Origin: Acanthamoeba castellanii str. Neff
Lineage: Eukaryota > Discosea > Longamoebia > Acanthamoebidae
Assembly (NCBI RefSeq): GCF_000313135.1
Contig: NW_004457368.1
Coordinates: 6,218-70,217, forward strand
DNA length: 64,000 nucleotides
Direction of reading: 5' to 3'
In this document: positions 58,206 through 64,000 of the stretch, one piece after another
Layout: each line of letters begins with the position of its first letter
Position numbering within the stretch: the stretch's first letter is position 1
Position numbers and translations under genes: made by a program
Notes under the pieces: generated by a model
The model's input: only the letters and a program-made list of their open reading frames with translations
Told to the model about the DNA's origin: nothing
Database searches by the model: none

Positions 58206-59365
58206 CTAGTTGTAATCCACAAATTCGGAGTTGGGTCGGTTGAGGTAGTCGAGGTCGAGGTCAAACTCCCTGCCCTCGCGCAGCTCGAGGAAGACCTGCG
58301 TGATGAGCTTGCCCAGCATGTTTTTGCCGCTTCCGTCGCTTCCGTCGCCCCATTGCCTGCACACAACGTGCATCGCCAGTCAGTCAGGGGGGAACCCCAT
58401 GAGCGCTGTCGGTAGCATGACGTCAGCAGGAGATCGAGTACAGGCGCGCACCTGTCATTTCTCGTGTGCTCCACGAAGAAGACGTCCTGCCCCGACTTGA
58501 TCAGGTTGTCCATGTACTCCCTGAACGGCTGCATCTCCTGTTGTGGCGCAACGTAAGCAGCCGCAGAGCTGGGGAGTGCGGCGCCTTGATGACGATGGTG
58601 AGTAGACGAGCCACATACCTTGAACTTGATGCGCAGGGCGACGAGCATGACGAGCGGCTTGACCTCATCCCAGTCGTCTCGCTTGGGACAAAAGCCTGTG
58701 TGCGTGCGCTTGAACTTGTCCTTGCCCGACTGCTTGATCTCGGCCTCGTCCACGCCCAGCTCTACCAGCCGTTGCTGTTGATCGTAATCACACACGTGGC
58801 ACACAAGAGGGACCACAGTTCGTCAAAAAGAGCCTCGCGAGGCAGACGATTGGGGGGGGGATGTTCTCAGAACCTTTTGCTTGGTGGTGAGGTACATGCG
58901 GCCTTGGCCGTAGCGCGCGGCGTCGCCACCGTTGAGTTCGAAGTAGAACCTGGCGTCAGCCTCGAGAGAGCACTTGGCGGCCTGGAACAAGTTCTCGGTG
59001 GAGGCCAGCGCCTTGTCGAGCAGGCAGTCGTGCAGCACCAGCTTCACACCTGCAACGTTGTCGCCCGTTGCGTAGAGCAATCATAATGGAATAAATGCAA
59101 ATTCGATAGGTGAGGTGAAAAGGAAAACAAGAGGAGAGTCGGTGGTACCGTTGACCTCCTTGAGGCGAGCGGGGAGGGCGATGGGACAGGGGAAGAGATT
59201 GGAAAAGCACCGCCGGTCAATGCCCAGGGAGTCGTCGACGGTCTTCTCCACGTCATCGCGGCGCGTGTGCGAGTAGAAGGGAAGCACCGTCGATGCCTGG
59301 TAGGTACGGCCCAGCCCCGAGAACAGGGTGAGTGCAGAAGTATTTGGCGCCAGACCTACCTTCAT
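58206..59365 (-). CDS. NADAR-family protein (YbiA-like N-glycosidase fold)
   Basis: NADAR proteins cleave N-glycosidic bonds, with roles in riboflavin-intermediate clean-up and in removing ADP-ribose marks from nucleic acids; which applies here is unknown. Family motifs across exons: RCFSNLFPCPIALPARL (about 59150-59205), ASTENLFQAAKCSLEADARF (about 58955-59010), FCPKRDDWDEVKPLVMLVAL (about 58635-58700) and FFVEHTRNDRQWGDG (about 58345-58480, across an intron). It ends KNMLGKLITQVFLELREG and PNSEFVDYN at 58206. An ATG at 59365 (MK) is followed directly by GTAGGT, so the first intron probably starts after two codons and rejoins at ASTVLPFYSHTRRDDVEK. The N-terminal part before the NADAR core is not recognised. 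Confidence 0.78.
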
Positions 59366-59514
59366 CTTGCTAGCTCGATTGGAAAGTTCTATTTGCGTTA
59401 GAGAAAAAACAAATGCGTATTGCTTGAAATCCAACATTTCCATGAAAAGACAATCTGCAACATTTCTTCATTGGCCGGTTCACCTAAACAACAGCACTCG
59501 ACCGTGCGCTAAGC

Positions 59515-62282
<2,768 letters not shown>

Positions 62283-62625
62283 TACCTGTTGCAACCACCA
62301 ACGATTACTATTTAAAATCATCTATTACCATTCCTTTTACTGCATTTTGAAGACACTAAAGATTAAAAAGAGGCAAAGGCACATATGAGTGAGATCGGAG
62401 CGGAGAAGGCCGTACTTCAAGGGATTGCTCGATTGGTGTGGGGTGGTGCTGGTGGGTCTGCTCTGTGTGGGTTCGGAAACGACCGGCCGAAAGCACTTTA
62501 TGGCGAGCAACTGCTTTTCGCCTTCCCTTCTGTTGCTCTTCTGCCAACTTTCTTCCAGAAGACTTCTGCTGCGGGCCCGGCAATCACAAAGTGCCAAGCA
62601 CCGTTCCCGACGGCGAAGCTCGAAG

Positions 62626-64000
62626 ATGGAACCGGCGGTTGAGAGCACCGCCACCCGGGTGGTGCAGGTTCGCCCGTTTCAATCGGATGATGGGACCGCC
62701 CTGCACCAACTCGAGGCCCTCTGCTCGCAAGGTAAAGTAGTATCTGGTCTTACCTACTTTACCTTGCGAGCAGGTAAGACCGATTCTCTCTATTACCCTC
62801 TTTTTCCCCCTCCATGAAGCTCGCACGCTCACGATCTGATCATCACTCGTCACTACCACCACCACAACAGACTCAGCTACGGCTACATCGCCGAAGGCAA
62901 CGAAGCGTCGGAACGCTTCTTCATGAAGAACGGCTACGGCAAGTTGCCTTCTTTGCGACTGCTGGGCATTCTCGTGCAGAACATGCCCAAGCCGGTACCG
63001 GACTGGGTAGAGACCCAGCTTCTCGTGGAGGAGGAGGAACGCACTGAAGAGGAGCGCCAGGCCAAGGCCGACGAAGCCGTGGAGAGCATACACACGTTCT
63101 GGGGACAGGCCGACTTCCTCTTGCCCAGGGATTCGCTACGACGCGTGCTCGCCGATCCTCACAGTTCGGGTCCGTACGTCATCACCTCCACAGGTAAGCC
63201 CCTCACACGCCTCAACTAGGGTACTATACTACTACCACACAACTACCGCTGAACGTTGGTGTGGCGCTCATCATCTGTCAGATGGCGAGTCGGAAGCGGG
63301 GTGCAGTGTGTGGAGTCATGGGTATAGCATTAAGCTACTGGTATGTACAAACCGATGACACACCGGCTTCACATTCGATCAAGAGCGCAGCACCAATCAT
63401 TGACCTCTCTCCGCTCGGCTCGCAGGGCGCGCCATGGTACATTCGCTCGGGGATCTCGGTCATCAACCGCCTGGCCGTGTTTCTGCCCTCGCTGATCCCC
63501 TCCCTGCCGGACATCGGGAAGAAGGACCACCTCGACATGCGCACCGTCTTTGGCGTATGGGTGAAAGGGACAGAAGGCCCCGCGCTACTCAGTCACCTGC
63601 TCGCCCACGTACACAACACCCTCATCAAGGTACGTCACACTTGAGATTCGCTTGAGAGCATCATCATCACACGCAGATTCCCGTAATCAATCAGGAGGAC
63701 GTGGACTATCTGAGCGTGCCCCTGGCCAACGGCCACCCGCTCGCGGCGAGCGTGCCAGCTTCGTCACTGATAGGTGCTGCATACTCGTGTGTTCGTTACA
63801 CTGCAAACTTGTGGGTGTCGTGGCCCGTTGCGGCAGCTCTGTGGTCTGAACAACGCCCACTTCCTTGCTCTACACGCACGCAGAAACGTCGACCCTGCCC
63901 GTGTTGAAAGGCCTGACCAGCGAAGGCCAGCGCCTTGCGGGCTACACCAGCCAGAAGACGGCTGCGCACGTGGCGGTCGGCGAAGCGTCCGGCAAGACAC
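62626..64000 (+). CDS. GNAT-like acetyltransferase, 3' end beyond the window, possibly disrupted
   Basis: The start at 62626 (MEPAVESTATRVVQVRPFQSD) resembles the first strand and helix of a GNAT fold. The next exon, LSYGYIAEGNEASERFFMKNGY (about 62870-62940), resembles its end (the motif B N-E-x-S...F...GY pattern). The central acetyl-CoA loop (motif A) is not seen between them. No GT donor near the end of exon 1 gives the phase needed to enter the second exon; the join falls on a perfect inverted repeat (62721-62773). Later exons read in phase (KLL to GAPWYIRSGISVINRLAVFL, about 63330-63480; LLAHVHNTLIK) and are not recognised. The gene runs off the window. It may be a damaged GNAT gene or a locus with an assembly error at the repeat. 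Confidence 0.5.
62721..62781. repeat. Nested inverted repeats over the first splice donor of the GNAT-like gene
   Basis: 62721-62740 and 62754-62773 are perfect 20-bp inverted copies with a 13-bp loop. A second pair, GGTCTTACCT (62746-62755) and AGGTAAGACC (62772-62781), overlaps the first right arm, so the two hairpins exclude each other. Both arms carry GTAA-type donor sites (GTAAAG at 62732; GTAAGA at 62774). Confidence 0.95.

Overview
The window is nuclear DNA from a GC-rich, intron-dense protist, most likely Acanthamoeba or a close amoebozoan. The evidence is a 375-residue actin with one short intron, a Rac-type GTPase, myotubularins, a UBR E3 ligase, short GT-AG introns filled with TG/CG-rich simple repeats, and CpG-rich exons. 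There are no operons, ribosome binding sites or prokaryotic genes. The window was stitched from contigs: 56 N lie at 22863-22918, and the sequence on either side of them is the same.

Layout. 1-4903 (-): secreted GH78 alpha-L-rhamnosidase, 3' end off the window, with tRNA-Gly(TCC) and tRNA-Lys(CTT) inside two of its introns. 4828-5953 (-): REV7/MAD2L2 HORMA protein. 6076-14733 (+): UBR1/2-type N-recognin. 15118-15732 (+): Rac GTPase. 15935-21250 (-): fascin-like beta-trefoil plus GRAM plus myotubularin phosphatase. 21451-24902 (+): alpha/beta hydrolase containing the gap. 25607-29106 (+): ERI1-like exonuclease fused to a nucleotidyltransferase-like region and an RNA-ligase-like domain. 29222-30146 (-): ankyrin-MYND protein. 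30262-31541 (+): phytanoyl-CoA-dioxygenase-like enzyme. 31700-33003 (-): F-box protein. 33397-34602 (-): actin. 35073-36241 (-): tRNA m7G methyltransferase. 36400-37122 (-): TAF13. 37210-38578 (-): CENP-O-like protein. 38862-44335 (+): second myotubularin. 44336-45602: gene-poor. 45603-46556 (-): intronless 2OG-Fe(II) dioxygenase-like gene. 47053-47670 (-): second Rac copy without a single CpG. 48301-54089 (-): ERCC6L/PICH-type SNF2 ATPase carrying an F-box between its helicase lobes. 54332-58121 (+): NOL11/UTP8-like protein. 58206-59365 (-): NADAR protein. 59515-62282 (-): glucose-6-phosphate isomerase. 62626-64000 (+): GNAT-like gene, running off the window.

The genes are mostly unrelated eukaryotic housekeeping genes and do not form a pathway. 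The strongest unusual signals are: (1) a segmental duplicate of the Rac gene in which about 75 CpGs have become TpG/CpA across the gene body, while the upstream flank keeps CpG and the reading frame stays open; (2) the exonuclease-nucleotidyltransferase-ligase fusion, in which the exonuclease active site looks intact but the two partner domains look degenerate; (3) the F-box inside a PICH-like SNF2 protein; (4) the beta-trefoil-myotubularin fusion; (5) a perfect 20-bp inverted repeat over a splice site in the last gene, where the reading frame also breaks; (6) a second copy of the actin C-terminal codons just downstream of actin.
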